A stretch of 64,000 bases of DNA from an uncultured Flavobacteriales bacterium (GTDB lineage: Bacteria > Bacteroidota > Bacteroidia > Flavobacteriales_D > Crocinitomicaceae). The DNA lies in assembly GCA_903939755.1 (NCBI GenBank), contig CAJAII010000077.1:226508-290507 (forward strand), in the 5' to 3' direction. Position numbers and translations under genes: made by a program. Shown here piece by piece: positions 24,506 through 32,658 of this stretch (position 1 is the stretch's first letter; each line of letters starts with the position of its first letter). The notes beneath the pieces were generated by a model, which saw only the letters and a list, made by a program, of their open reading frames with translations, was not told where the DNA came from and did not search any database.

Positions 24506-25360
24506 ATGAAGATAATGCCTTCCATGATACATTTTCAAACGAGATCTGACTTAATAGCGAAGTTAAACACTTTAAAAAATGAAGGAAAGTCTGTTGGTTT
24601 TGTTCCTACCATGGGGGCTTTACATCAAGGACACCTATCCTTAGTTGATCGCGCAGTAAAAGAGTGTGATGTTGTTGTTGTGAGTATTTATGTTAATCCC
24701 TTACAATTTAATAATCCAGAAGATTTAAAAAATTATCCCAATAGATTAGAGGATGATTTTAAATTGCTCTCCTTGTATCCTGATTTACTTGTATTTACCC
24801 CAACATTTTTAGACGTTTTTCCATTAGATGATGAACACTACAAAGTGGATTTGGGTGACGTAGAGACGGTATTAGAAGGGGCACATAGACCTGGTCACTT
24901 TCTTGGTGTGGGGAAAGTTGTTTATGCCTTGTTCGACCTGGTTAAACCTCACAAAGCCTATTTTGGCAGTAAGGATTATCAGCAGGTAATCGTTATTAAA
25001 AAGTTGGTGGAAGTTCTTGGATTAAAGATAGAGGTGGTTGAATGTTCCACTCAACGAGACCCAAATGGATTGGCAATGAGTAGTCGGAATTTGTTGCTAA
25101 GTCCTACAGAAAAGATGGATGCAGCTATTATTTTCAAAACACTAAAATATAGTCAAGAAAATGTTTCTGCTTATACACCCCAAAAATTACAAAGCGTTGC
25201 AAAGTCTTTCTTTAACAAGGGATCTTTACGTTTAGAATACCTTGAAATCGTCTCAGCAGCAGGACTTAAACCTATTGATGATTGGCAGCAAAAAAGCGTG
25301 TGTTGTATCGCTGCCTACTGTGGGAAAATCCGATTGATCGATAATTTAGTGCTCAATTAA
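24506..25360 (+). CDS. panC: Pantothenate synthetase
   Basis: The 284-residue enzyme joins pantoate and beta-alanine using ATP. It shows the nucleotidyltransferase motif MGALHQGH near residues 36-43, the pantoate-binding segment VVSIYVNPLQF, and MSSRN in the KMSKS-like position. ATG codons at residues 1, 4 and 7 are all possible starts; the first is used here because it follows the -7 box. panD follows directly, so two steps of pantothenate (CoA) synthesis are linked. Confidence 0.95.
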   Translation: MKIMPSMIHFQTRSDLIAKLNTLKNEGKSVGFVPTMGALHQGHLSLVDRAVKECDVVVVSIYVNPLQFNNPEDLKNYPNRLEDDFKLLSLYPDLLVFTPTFLDVFPLDDEHYKVDLGDVETVLEGAHRPGHFLGVGKVVYALFDLVKPHKAYFGSKDYQQVIVIKKLVEVLGLKIEVVECSTQRDPNGLAMSSRNLLLSPTEKMDAAIIFKTLKYSQENVSAYTPQKLQSVAKSFFNKGSLRLEYLEIVSAAGLKPIDDWQQKSVCCIAAYCGKIRLIDNLVLN

Positions 25361-25371
25361 TTGTTTTGACT

Positions 25372-25379
25372 TAATTTTG
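25372..25379 (+). promoter_or_regulatory. -7 promoter box before panD
   Basis: TAATTTTG matches TAnnTTTG just behind the panC stop codon. An in-frame GTG at 25379 overlaps the box, which argues for the downstream ATG at 25397 as the panD start. panD may thus have its own promoter besides read-through from panC. Confidence 0.45.
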
Positions 25380-25396
25380 TGGGACAAATACAACTA

Positions 25397-25750
25397 ATGC
25401 AAATTCAAATATTAAAATCTAAAATTCATCGGGTCCGTGTTACACAGGCAGAGTTGGACTATATCGGCAGCATAACAATCGATGAAACATTGATGTTGGC
25501 GGCAAATTTAATTGAAGGAGAACGCGTTCAAATAGTTAATATAAATAACGGAGAGCGGTTTGAAACATATGTTATTAAAGGGGCGCCTAATAGTGGAAAT
25601 ATATGTTTAAATGGTCCAGCTGCTAGGAGGGTGGCCATTAATGATGTAATTATCATCCTTGGTTATGGCATTATGGATTTTGAAGAAGCAAAGTCATTTA
25701 AGCCCGCACTCGTTTTTCCGAATGAAACTACTAATTTATTAGATAGCTAA
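25397..25750 (+). CDS. panD: Aspartate 1-decarboxylase (pyruvoyl-dependent)
   Basis: From the ATG chosen ([11 protein letters not shown]) the proenzyme has 117 residues, normal for PanD. The self-cleavage site is G24-S25 in DYIGSITID; Ser25 becomes the pyruvoyl cofactor. The product beta-alanine is the co-substrate of PanC, encoded just upstream. A longer start (GTG at 25379) would add six residues but falls in the promoter box. rfaE2 follows two bases after the stop codon. Confidence 0.95.
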   Translation: MQIQILKSKIHRVRVTQAELDYIGSITIDETLMLAANLIEGERVQIVNINNGERFETYVIKGAPNSGNICLNGPAARRVAINDVIIILGYGIMDFEEAKSFKPALVFPNETTNLLDS

Positions 25751-25752
25751 GT

Positions 25753-26262
25753 ATGCAAGATCATTGGGCGCTAACAAGGTCAAAATTAATGTCATTGGAA
25801 GATGTATTGGCCCGAACAAATGCCTGGAGACTTGCTGGAGATAAGATTGTTTTTACAAATGGTTGCTTTGATGTATTGCATCTGGGACACGTAACCTATC
25901 TAGCGAAAGCCGCTTCATTAGGAACTCGATTAATCGTTGCACTAAATACAGATGAATCCGTCCGCGCGCTAAACAAGGCACCCAATAGACCTATACACAA
26001 TGAAGACGCCAGACAATTCGTGGTTGCCGGATTGGGTTTTGTAGACGCCGTTCTTCTTTTTCATGATGCAACCCCTTTATCAACGATCGAAGCGATCTTA
26101 CCAGATGTACTTGTTAAAGGAGCAGATTACGATGCGAAAGAAAATAATAAAGAATCAAAAAAATACATTGTAGGGTCCGATATCGTCTTAAAAAATGGCG
26201 GGAAAGTTGAAACCATTGATCTCGTTACAGGGCACTCAACAACACTAATTTTAGCGAAGTGA
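25753..26262 (+). CDS. rfaE2: D-glycero-beta-D-manno-heptose 1-phosphate adenylyltransferase
   Basis: The 169-residue cytidylyltransferase-fold enzyme matches the C-terminal half of HldE. It has the nucleotide-binding NGCFDVLHLGH motif near residues 36-46 and the ALNTDESVRALNK segment, with RPI after it. It would adenylate heptose-1-phosphate for ADP-heptose and LPS core synthesis. The kinase half (HldE N-terminal or a separate rfaE1) is not in the window. Its 3' end overlaps the convergent lycopene cyclase gene by 12 bases. Confidence 0.87.
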   Translation: MQDHWALTRSKLMSLEDVLARTNAWRLAGDKIVFTNGCFDVLHLGHVTYLAKAASLGTRLIVALNTDESVRALNKAPNRPIHNEDARQFVVAGLGFVDAVLLFHDATPLSTIEAILPDVLVKGADYDAKENNKESKKYIVGSDIVLKNGGKVETIDLVTGHSTTLILAK

Positions 26263-26934
26263 TTTCGCCTTGCTGCTTTCAAAAAGAGCAATGATTGGAA
26301 ATAATAAACTAAAGTTATAATACAAATCCTCGAAAGGAATCGTGATAATTCTCCACCCGATAATGTGGTTCTCGGAATACCAAACTATCGGCGACGGAGT
26401 AATTGCGCCAGTCAATATCCCATTAACAATAAGAAAGGGGAATAAGCAAACTAAATATGTAAAGGTAAAGTTACCCATCCAACTCGGTTTGTTTAGTAGC
26501 GTCCAAACGGCGAAAAGAAAGGAAATTAGACAAGCAGACATCGTATACCAATTTTTAAAATAATACACGGCGAAAAAAATACCACTTGCAGCAAAAAGAA
26601 TAAAGAACCATTTGCCTAATACCATCATTTTAACTTGTGGGAAATAACCCTTTAAAACTTGGTGAATAAAAACACAATTATATGGCACGACGAGGAAAAA
26701 TAATATCTCCTCCAGGGGTAAATGACCGATATAAATTTTTAGTAAATAGCTTGGGTTGAAGCCCCAAACTTTATTAACGGTAAAATACTCGTCCCAAAGA
26801 ATAAAAGCTAAAGCGGTGATAATTAAACCGAAAAATAAAAACCGAAATTCTTTGTAAAAAGCAATCTTCTTATCGAAACTTAAGGTGAAGGGTCCTAAGA
26901 ATGAGAATAAAATTACATAGGCATACCAACTCAT
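26251..26934 (-). CDS. Lycopene cyclase, fused two-domain CrtYcd type
   Basis: The 227-residue membrane protein has about six to seven helices and two cyclase half-domains. The first carries HLPLEE (near residue 71) and the second TIPFED (near 198); these PxE(E/D) motifs are the hallmark of the heterodimeric CrtYc/CrtYd cyclases, fused in many Bacteroidota. It converts lycopene to beta- or gamma-carotene. Its ATG overlaps the crtZ stop codon. It is the last gene of the carotenoid unit. Confidence 0.85.
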   Translation of the reverse strand: MSWYAYVILFSFLGPFTLSFDKKIAFYKEFRFLFFGLIITALAFILWDEYFTVNKVWGFNPSYLLKIYIGHLPLEEILFFLVVPYNCVFIHQVLKGYFPQVKMMVLGKWFFILFAASGIFFAVYYFKNWYTMSACLISFLFAVWTLLNKPSWMGNFTFTYLVCLFPFLIVNGILTGAITPSPIVWYSENHIIGWRIITIPFEDLYYNFSLLFPIIALFESSKAKSLR

Positions 26935-27410
26935 TTGGGTTGCTGATTTCTGCGATACGCTTTTCTAGCCTCTTTATAAAATTTGGGGGGAACCAATAAC
27001 ATTCCAAAACACTGCCCTTCCTCCTTTCCTGTATTTTTATGATGAATTTTGTGCGCTTTTCGAATAGCATAAAAATAAGGGTGGTCAATGTTTCTTAACC
27101 ATCGTAAACGCTGATGAATATATACGTCGTGAATTAAAAAATAAGCCAAACCATAGGCAGCTATTCCATAGCCTATCCATACAGGAAATAAATAGTTGAA
27201 CATCATGCCTAACATGATGCAGAGCCAAGAAGGAATGGCATAAATAAGAAAAAAAATGTCGTTTTTCTCCATAAAACCTGGCTCAATTTGGTGATGATCC
27301 CTATGAAAAAACCACATTCTTCCATGCATCAAAAACTTATGAGTGCACCAAGCCATGAACTCCATTAAAAAAAACGTAATTATCAATAAAATTGGACCCC
27401 ACCAAACCAT
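26931..27410 (-). CDS. crtZ: Beta-carotene 3-hydroxylase
   Basis: The start MVWWGPILL at 27410 overlaps the hydratase stop codon (TAATG); an open frame runs 57 codons further upstream but is simply shared with that gene. The 159-residue protein has the diiron histidine clusters HKFLMH, HRDHH, HDVYIH and HKIHH, spread between about four membrane helices, as in CrtZ/BCH hydroxylases. It adds hydroxyls to the 3 position of beta-ionone rings. The overlapping coupling with the genes on both sides shows a single carotenoid operon. Confidence 0.92.
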   Translation of the reverse strand: MVWWGPILLIITFFLMEFMAWCTHKFLMHGRMWFFHRDHHQIEPGFMEKNDIFFLIYAIPSWLCIMLGMMFNYLFPVWIGYGIAAYGLAYFLIHDVYIHQRLRWLRNIDHPYFYAIRKAHKIHHKNTGKEEGQCFGMLLVPPKFYKEARKAYRRNQQPK

Positions 27411-28048
27411 TAGTAAAAATTTAATCCTATAAAAAAAATCGTCATGCAAATAAACAAAAAAATGAGTGTTTTGTTCCAACGATGAACGATATTTTGAAAA
27501 TAAATATATTGTAAAAATAGTCCGACGAGAAACCAACACACATAGTTGTAGGTCGGAATAATTCCTTCGGCCCACGTCCAAAATTGACTTTTAATCGCAA
27601 CGGGCTCCATGATGATGTCAAAGAGCAGCATCACGCTGGCAGCAATAAATATCCGAGCGTATTTCTTTTTACTTATTAAAGCGGCTATCTGTGCGGCACC
27701 CAAGGTTATTAGTGCCCAATTAATTGAAATGACAATCGGAACTTCGGCTATTTTAACTCCTAAATTTTGGAGATAATGATAGTTTCCAAATAAATATCCG
27801 GTATGAACCCCTATTATTTCAACTACAAATCCAATGGTGGCAGAAAAGAGAATGAATAAGTAAATCGGCCGCTTTGGAGAAGGGGTGGTATAAACAATTC
27901 CAAGAAAAGAAAGCAGTAAAGTAAAGGGAGAAAGGGGTAATACCACGTTTCTCCAAGCAGGAGAAAAACTGCCAAAAAATCCCACACAATATATTATGCC
28001 ATAAAATATAATTACAAGACTTTCTTTAGTAAGAATTTTATTTTTCAT
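27410..28048 (-). CDS. Carotenoid biosynthesis membrane protein, CruF/DUF422 type
   Basis: From the ATG at 28048 (MKNKILTKESL) the product has 212 residues and about seven helices. The segment GVHTGYLFGNYHY with LGVKIAEVPIVISINWALI is typical of the DUF422 carotenoid hydratase family (CruF, bisanhydrobacterioruberin hydratase). These add water at the 1',2' end of an acyclic or monocyclic carotenoid. Two further in-frame ATGs upstream (28081, 28072) lie inside the preceding gene; the chosen one overlaps it by 11 bases. Next to crtZ and crtYcd it suggests a 1'-hydroxylated monocyclic product. Confidence 0.75.
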   Translation of the reverse strand: MKNKILTKESLVIIFYGIIYCVGFFGSFSPAWRNVVLPLSPFTLLLSFLGIVYTTPSPKRPIYLFILFSATIGFVVEIIGVHTGYLFGNYHYLQNLGVKIAEVPIVISINWALITLGAAQIAALISKKKYARIFIAASVMLLFDIIMEPVAIKSQFWTWAEGIIPTYNYVCWFLVGLFLQYIYFQNIVHRWNKTLIFLFICMTIFFIGLNFY

Positions 28049-29057
28049 GAATCGTTGTTTCAATTCGTCCATTAATTGCATTTAATAAAGTGTCGCGTAG
28101 CGGCTTAAATTGTATTCCTGTTGCAGCGATAATTCGACGGTTATCATACACAATATTTTTATACGCTGAATAAACGGATTCAATCGTTAAACCTCTTCTT
28201 TTTCGCAATAATAAATTAATAACCTCGGAAAAAGCCGCAAATAGGAGCGCTATTGTACGCGGTGATTTTATGTTTGGGGGCTTTTTATCAAAGCAAATTG
28301 CTAATTCTGTTTGCAGATTTTTAAAACTAACATTTTGACCTGTACAAAGAAATCGTTGGTTTTCGATCGGAGAATTCATAAAGAAGAGTAAACAAGAAAC
28401 GACATCTCGCACATCGACAATGGCGTTTGATCCTGTGGGATAAAAGGAGATGCCTTTTGAGGATGTTTTAAAAATCGAGAGAGAACCCTCGTTCCAATTT
28501 CCAGGTCCCAAAATGACACATGGATTAATCATCACGGCTGACAAGCCCTCTTCTATTCCTCTCCACACCTCTTTTTCAGCGCTAAATTTAGAAACAGAAT
28601 ACCCTGAAATCTCTCTTCCTGGCTTCCACTTTGTCGACTCATCCGTTGAACCAACCAACGCGCTTCCTAAGGCTGCTGTCGAACTAACATAACATAGCTT
28701 TTTCACTTTATACGCAAGGCACATATTGACAATGTTTGCCGTTCCTTGTCTATTTACTTTTAGGCAGGTATGAAAATCTATTTTATGAAAAGAAACTAAA
28801 GCGGCACAATGATAAACATAGGTCACGCCTTCGAAAAGATTTTCTAAATCTGATAATGAAAGAATATCCGCTTTTATCCACTGTATCTTTTCAAAATAAT
28901 AATCCGCCTTCTCCTTGAAATAATACCTAAATAGTTTCTTCGTCTCTCCCAATTTATTTTCGGAACGGAAGCTCGCGCGAATGTTTTCACTCTTTTGTGT
29001 GAGTTCACACAATAAATGACCCCCAACCAAACCGGTTCCTCCCGTTACTAATATCAT
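28038..29057 (-). CDS. NAD(P)-dependent epimerase/dehydratase-type reductase
   Basis: The start ATG at 29057 overlaps the hemL stop codon (ATGA), giving 339 residues from MILVTGGTGLVGGH. The Rossmann motif TGGTGLVG is at 5-12; the catalytic YSVSK (Tyr, Lys) is near 145-149 after SSTAALG. It is an extended short-chain dehydrogenase of unknown substrate, in the dihydroflavonol-reductase-like group. Overlap with hemL and with the carotenoid hydratase places it inside the operon, so a role in carotenoid or terpenoid tailoring is possible but not shown. Confidence 0.78.
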   Translation of the reverse strand: MILVTGGTGLVGGHLLCELTQKSENIRASFRSENKLGETKKLFRYYFKEKADYYFEKIQWIKADILSLSDLENLFEGVTYVYHCAALVSFHKIDFHTCLKVNRQGTANIVNMCLAYKVKKLCYVSSTAALGSALVGSTDESTKWKPGREISGYSVSKFSAEKEVWRGIEEGLSAVMINPCVILGPGNWNEGSLSIFKTSSKGISFYPTGSNAIVDVRDVVSCLLFFMNSPIENQRFLCTGQNVSFKNLQTELAICFDKKPPNIKSPRTIALLFAAFSEVINLLLRKRRGLTIESVYSAYKNIVYDNRRIIAATGIQFKPLRDTLLNAINGRIETTIHEK

Positions 29058-30358
29058 TTTTTTGAAAAAATAACCGCTAAAGAAGTACAAAATCGAATCG
29101 CCGCTTCGTTCAAAACGTCCTCACCATGTGCCTCCGATATGAATCCCACCTCATAACCACTCGGTCCGATATAAATTCCATGTTCCAACAATGCCTTATG
29201 AAGCAAATTAAATTTAGTCATGTCAGGGTTTATTTGAGTGGCGGAAGAAATCCGTTTCTTCCCATCAAATGACAACCAAAACACGGAGCCAATAGAAAAT
29301 ATTTCAAGGGGATAGTCCCTTTCTTTCGAGTAATTGTTAATCACCTCAACGAACCTTGTCGTTTTTTCGGCTAATAAGCCATAGAAGTTTGGTTTGAGAC
29401 AATTGCTTAGTTGGGCAAATCCCGCTGCCATGGCAACTGGATTTCCTGACAATGTTCCTGCTTGATAAACAGGTCCTTCCGGAGAAACGTTCGACATTAA
29501 AGCTTCACTTGCTCCATAAGCACCAACAGGTAAGCCCCCCCCCATAATTTTTCCGTAGGTTACAATATCGGGCACAATACCATAATATTCTGCCGCGCCG
29601 CCGAAAGCTACACGGAATCCTGAAATCACCTCATCGAAAATTAAAAGTAGGTGGTGTTTTGTACATAATTCGCGTAAGGACAAAAGAAAGGTTTTATCTT
29701 GTAGAAGTAATCCATTATTTGCTGGTATCGGCTCTATAATAACTGCAGCTATCTCTTGATGATGATTCTGTAAACACTCGGCCAATAAATCCAGGTCATT
29801 TAGTGGTAATACAATGGTTTCGTTAGCTAATGATTCTGGAACACCTGCGCTTGATGAGGTTCCTAATGTTATTAGTCCACTTCCTGCTTTTACCATCAAG
29901 GAGTCGACATGACCGTGATAACACCCATCAAATTTTACTATTTTATTCTTGCCCGAAGCTCCTCTAGCCAAACGTATCGCCGACATAACCGCTTCCGTTC
30001 CAGAAGACACAAATCTGATTTTATCAATAAATGGGATGTTCGCTAAAATTAATCCCGCCAAGTCATTTTCTTTTTTTGTGGGGGCGCCGAAACTTGCACC
30101 GTTGGAAAGGGCTTCAACCGTTCCTTTAAAAATGTCTGGGTGATTGTGACCTAAAATTAAAGGTCCCCAACTACAACAAAAGTCGATAAATTGATTATCA
30201 TCTTCGTCCCAAAGATAAGGTCCATCACCTTTTTTAATAAAAAGAGGTGTTCCTCCAACCGATTTAAATGCGCGGACAGGTGAATTTACCCCACCCGGAA
30301 AATATGTTTTGGCCACTTTAAAAAGTTCTTCCGATTTGCTTCTGTTCAATTCGCTCAT
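29054..30358 (-). CDS. hemL: Glutamate-1-semialdehyde 2,1-aminomutase
   Basis: The 434-residue PLP enzyme moves the amino group to give 5-aminolevulinate for heme. The PLP Lys is K270 in GKIMGGGLPVG, with D242 in FDEVISGFR and the SSGTEAVMSAIRLAR phosphate-binding segment at 118-132. Length and start are normal. It heads the minus-strand unit that continues into carotenoid genes. It is divergent from kynU across a 49-base gap holding a -7 box for each direction. Confidence 0.96.
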   Translation of the reverse strand: MSELNRSKSEELFKVAKTYFPGGVNSPVRAFKSVGGTPLFIKKGDGPYLWDEDDNQFIDFCCSWGPLILGHNHPDIFKGTVEALSNGASFGAPTKKENDLAGLILANIPFIDKIRFVSSGTEAVMSAIRLARGASGKNKIVKFDGCYHGHVDSLMVKAGSGLITLGTSSSAGVPESLANETIVLPLNDLDLLAECLQNHHQEIAAVIIEPIPANNGLLLQDKTFLLSLRELCTKHHLLLIFDEVISGFRVAFGGAAEYYGIVPDIVTYGKIMGGGLPVGAYGASEALMSNVSPEGPVYQAGTLSGNPVAMAAGFAQLSNCLKPNFYGLLAEKTTRFVEVINNYSKERDYPLEIFSIGSVFWLSFDGKKRISSATQINPDMTKFNLLHKALLEHGIYIGPSGYEVGFISEAHGEDVLNEAAIRFCTSLAVIFSKK

Positions 30359-30367
30359 TTTCTTGTT

Positions 30368-30375
30368 TATCTTTG
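30368..30375 (+). promoter_or_regulatory. -7 promoter box before kynU
   Basis: TATCTTTG matches TAnnTTTG and ends 32 bases before the kynU ATG at 30408. A transcript from here excludes the upstream in-frame start at 30309. Confidence 0.45.
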
Positions 30376-30382
30376 TCTTTTA

Positions 30383-30390
30383 CAAAAATA
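30383..30390 (-). promoter_or_regulatory. -7 promoter box before hemL
   Basis: TATTTTTG on the minus strand matches TAnnTTTG and ends 24 bases before the hemL ATG. It lies only seven bases from the plus-strand kynU box, so the two promoters may interfere. Confidence 0.45.
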
Positions 30391-30407
30391 ACAAATTTCA
30401 ACGGCTT

Positions 30408-31682
30408 ATGTTTTTTGAATCAACGCTCAAATTTGCTAAATCACTTGATCAACAAGATCCACTGAACTCCTTTCGTCAAGAATTTTTATTTCCAGACTTT
30501 CACGAAAAGAATCTTCTTTATTTTACGGGGAATTCACTCGGTCTGCAACCAAAAAATGCAAAAAAATATATGTTGGAAGAGCTAGACGACTGGCAAAAAT
30601 ATGGTGTTGAGGGACATTTTTTGTCGCGTAGACCTTGGTATTCATACCATGAAAATCTTACAGAAATGGTTGCAGACATTGTTGGGGCTAAGCCAATTGA
30701 AGTGGTTGTTACGCATTCCTTAACCACCAATCTTCACCTGTTAATGGTTTCCTTTTTTCAACCTGAAGGAAAAAGAACTAAAATAATCTGTGAGGCAAAA
30801 GCATTTCCAAGTGATCAATATGCCATTGAGTCTCAGTTAAATTTTCACGGATTGGGTTTAGATAATTTAATTGAGATCGCTCCTAGGGAAGGAGAATTGT
30901 TGATCCGAGAAGAAGATATAATCGCAAAAATAAACGAAATAGGAGACGAATTAGCCTTAGTAATGATTGGGGGCGTTAATTATTATACAGGGCAATTATT
31001 TGACATGAAATCCATCACGACCGCTGGTCATTCGGTGGGTGCAAAAGTGGGCTTTGATTTGGCTCATGCTGCCGGGAATGTCGAACTTTCTCTAAACGCT
31101 TGGGGCGTAGATTTTGCTGCGTGGTGTGGTTATAAATACTTGAATTCTTCCCCCGGCGGTGTCGCGGGAATGTTTGTTCATGAAAAACACGCCCATAATT
31201 CTACGCTACCTCGTTTTGCCGGTTGGTGGGGCCATAATAAAGAAACACGATTTGAAATGAAACCTGGATTTTCACCAATTCCTGGGGCGGAAGGATGGCA
31301 ATTGAGTAACGCTCCTGTGATGGGTATGGCTATACAACTTGCGTCTTTGGAAATATTTAAAAAAGCCGGCATGAGCCGTATTTCTGAAAAAAGGAATTTG
31401 TTAACTGCTTACCTAGAATATATGATTTTGGGCGTCTCGGAAAGAAATAAAGAAACCTGCTCTTTTGAAATAATCACCCCCTCTGACCCCACTAAAAGAG
31501 GGGCGCAATTGTCAATATTAGTTCATGGAAAAGGCAAGGCCTTGTTTGATGCCTTGTGCGAAAAGGGCGTGGTTGCTGATTGGAGGGAGCCGAATGTTAT
31601 TCGTGTTGCGCCAGCACCACTCTACAATAGTTTTGAAGATTGTTATTGGTTCGGTAAATTCTTAGAAGCGGCTATTCAATAA
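30408..31682 (+). CDS. kynU: Kynureninase
   Basis: The start chosen is ATG at 30408 (MFFESTLKFAKSLDQQDPL), giving 424 residues, the normal length; an open frame extends 33 codons upstream through the promoter and into hemL. The PLP-dependent enzyme cleaves kynurenine to anthranilate and alanine. The PLP Lys is in WCGYKYLNSSPGG, and FTGNSLGLQPK near the N terminus is a family hallmark. Other kyn pathway genes are absent from the window, so use in tryptophan breakdown or NAD synthesis is open. It overlaps purN tail to tail by 11 bases. Confidence 0.93.
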   Translation: MFFESTLKFAKSLDQQDPLNSFRQEFLFPDFHEKNLLYFTGNSLGLQPKNAKKYMLEELDDWQKYGVEGHFLSRRPWYSYHENLTEMVADIVGAKPIEVVVTHSLTTNLHLLMVSFFQPEGKRTKIICEAKAFPSDQYAIESQLNFHGLGLDNLIEIAPREGELLIREEDIIAKINEIGDELALVMIGGVNYYTGQLFDMKSITTAGHSVGAKVGFDLAHAAGNVELSLNAWGVDFAAWCGYKYLNSSPGGVAGMFVHEKHAHNSTLPRFAGWWGHNKETRFEMKPGFSPIPGAEGWQLSNAPVMGMAIQLASLEIFKKAGMSRISEKRNLLTAYLEYMILGVSERNKETCSFEIITPSDPTKRGAQLSILVHGKGKALFDALCEKGVVADWREPNVIRVAPAPLYNSFEDCYWFGKFLEAAIQ

Positions 31683-32259
31683 GGGGTAATTGTTCTATTA
31701 TATTCAAAATTGCATTCGGAAAGTGCCGCTGTTCTAAGGCGTGTATTTTTTCTTCCAAAGAAGCTATTGTCTCTCCAAGATCAATATCGCATTCGTATTG
31801 ATTCATGATTTTTCCTTGATCGAAAACTTCGTTTACTAGATGTATTGTTATTCCTGATTTTTTTTCTTTTTCTGCTAAAACAGCCGCATGAACATTTTTG
31901 CCATACATCCCCTTTCCCCCAAATTTAGGCAGAAGGGAAGGGTGTACGTTAATTATTTTATGTTTTAATCTGCTGATTAATTCTACCGGGATTTTCTTTA
32001 AATAGCCCGCTAAAACAATCCATTCTATTTGATGCGTAGAACAAAGTATTATTTGTTGTTGCGTAAATGATTCTGTATCTTTCGAGGCAAAGAATAATAC
32101 GCCCCTTTCTTGACAATACTCCGGGAGATCAAAGTTTTCTCCCGTTGTAAAAACAAATTTCACGCTTACTTTAGTTGAATCATGAAAATAATCAATGATG
32201 TTTTTAGCGTTGGAGCCTTTGCCCGAAATAAAGATAGCGATGTTCTTTTTTGAATTCAC
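31672..32259 (-). CDS. purN: Phosphoribosylglycinamide formyltransferase
   Basis: The 195-residue enzyme performs the third step of purine synthesis, transferring formyl from 10-formyl-tetrahydrofolate to GAR. The catalytic N104, H106 and D147 are in NVHPSLLPKF and EVFDQGKI, and the N-terminal SGKGSNAKN binds the phosphate. The start is GTG, four bases after a perfect -7 box, which leaves no room for an earlier start. Confidence 0.93.
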   Translation of the reverse strand: MNSKKNIAIFISGKGSNAKNIIDYFHDSTKVSVKFVFTTGENFDLPEYCQERGVLFFASKDTESFTQQQIILCSTHQIEWIVLAGYLKKIPVELISRLKHKIINVHPSLLPKFGGKGMYGKNVHAAVLAEKEKKSGITIHLVNEVFDQGKIMNQYECDIDLGETIASLEEKIHALEQRHFPNAILNIIEQLPLIE

Positions 32260-32263
32260 AGCG

Positions 32264-32271
32264 CAAAATTA
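32264..32271 (-). promoter_or_regulatory. -7 promoter box before purN
   Basis: TAATTTTG on the minus strand ends four bases (CGCT) before the GTG start, as in galE and pth. The mRNA would begin at or near the start codon. Confidence 0.5.
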
Positions 32272-32335
32272 GCCATTACAATGACTTAAAAATCAGATAC
32301 AAAAAACTATTTATAAAATAATAAAGGTGGAATAA

Positions 32336-32367
32336 TTTTGATATTTGATTGTTTGTTTTTTCCTTTG
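32336..32367 (+). promoter_or_regulatory. Promoter of the acpP-fabF-rnc operon
   Basis: TTTTG at 32336-32340 and TTCCTTTG at 32360-32367 are 19 bases apart, matching the Bacteroidota TTTG-N19-TAnnTTTG layout with one mismatch in the -7 box. The leader would be about 25-30 bases to the acpP ATG, as expected for a highly translated gene. Confidence 0.5.
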
Positions 32368-32397
32368 CATCCTTAAACTAAACTAAAAATTAAAAAA

Positions 32398-32634
32398 ATG
32401 TCTGAAATAAAAGATCAAGTTATTGCAATTATTGTTGATAAACTTAATGTTGAAGAAGCAGAAGTTACCAACGAAGCAAGTTTCACAAACGATTTAGGTG
32501 CTGATTCTTTAGACACTGTAGAATTGATTATGGAATTTGAAAAGTCTTTCAATATTTCTATTCCAGATGATAAAGCAGAAGGTATCCAAACTGTTGGTGA
32601 TGCGATTGCTTATATCGAAAGTAACCATAAATAA
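32398..32634 (+). CDS. acpP: Acyl carrier protein
   Basis: The 78-residue acidic protein carries growing fatty acyl chains on a phosphopantetheine arm attached to S37 in the GADSLDTVE motif. The length and four-helix pattern are typical. fabF begins 24 bases downstream, as in most bacteria, followed by rnc. The pantothenate genes at 24.5-25.7 kb supply the arm's precursor. Confidence 0.97.
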   Translation: MSEIKDQVIAIIVDKLNVEEAEVTNEASFTNDLGADSLDTVELIMEFEKSFNISIPDDKAEGIQTVGDAIAYIESNHK

Positions 32635-32658
32635 GACAACCGTCTTTATTTCTTAACT

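Noticed and set aside
27411..27581. A 57-codon N-terminal extension of crtZ
   Set aside because: It only reads through the overlapping hydratase gene in another frame; CrtZ homology and the TAATG overlap put the start at 27410.
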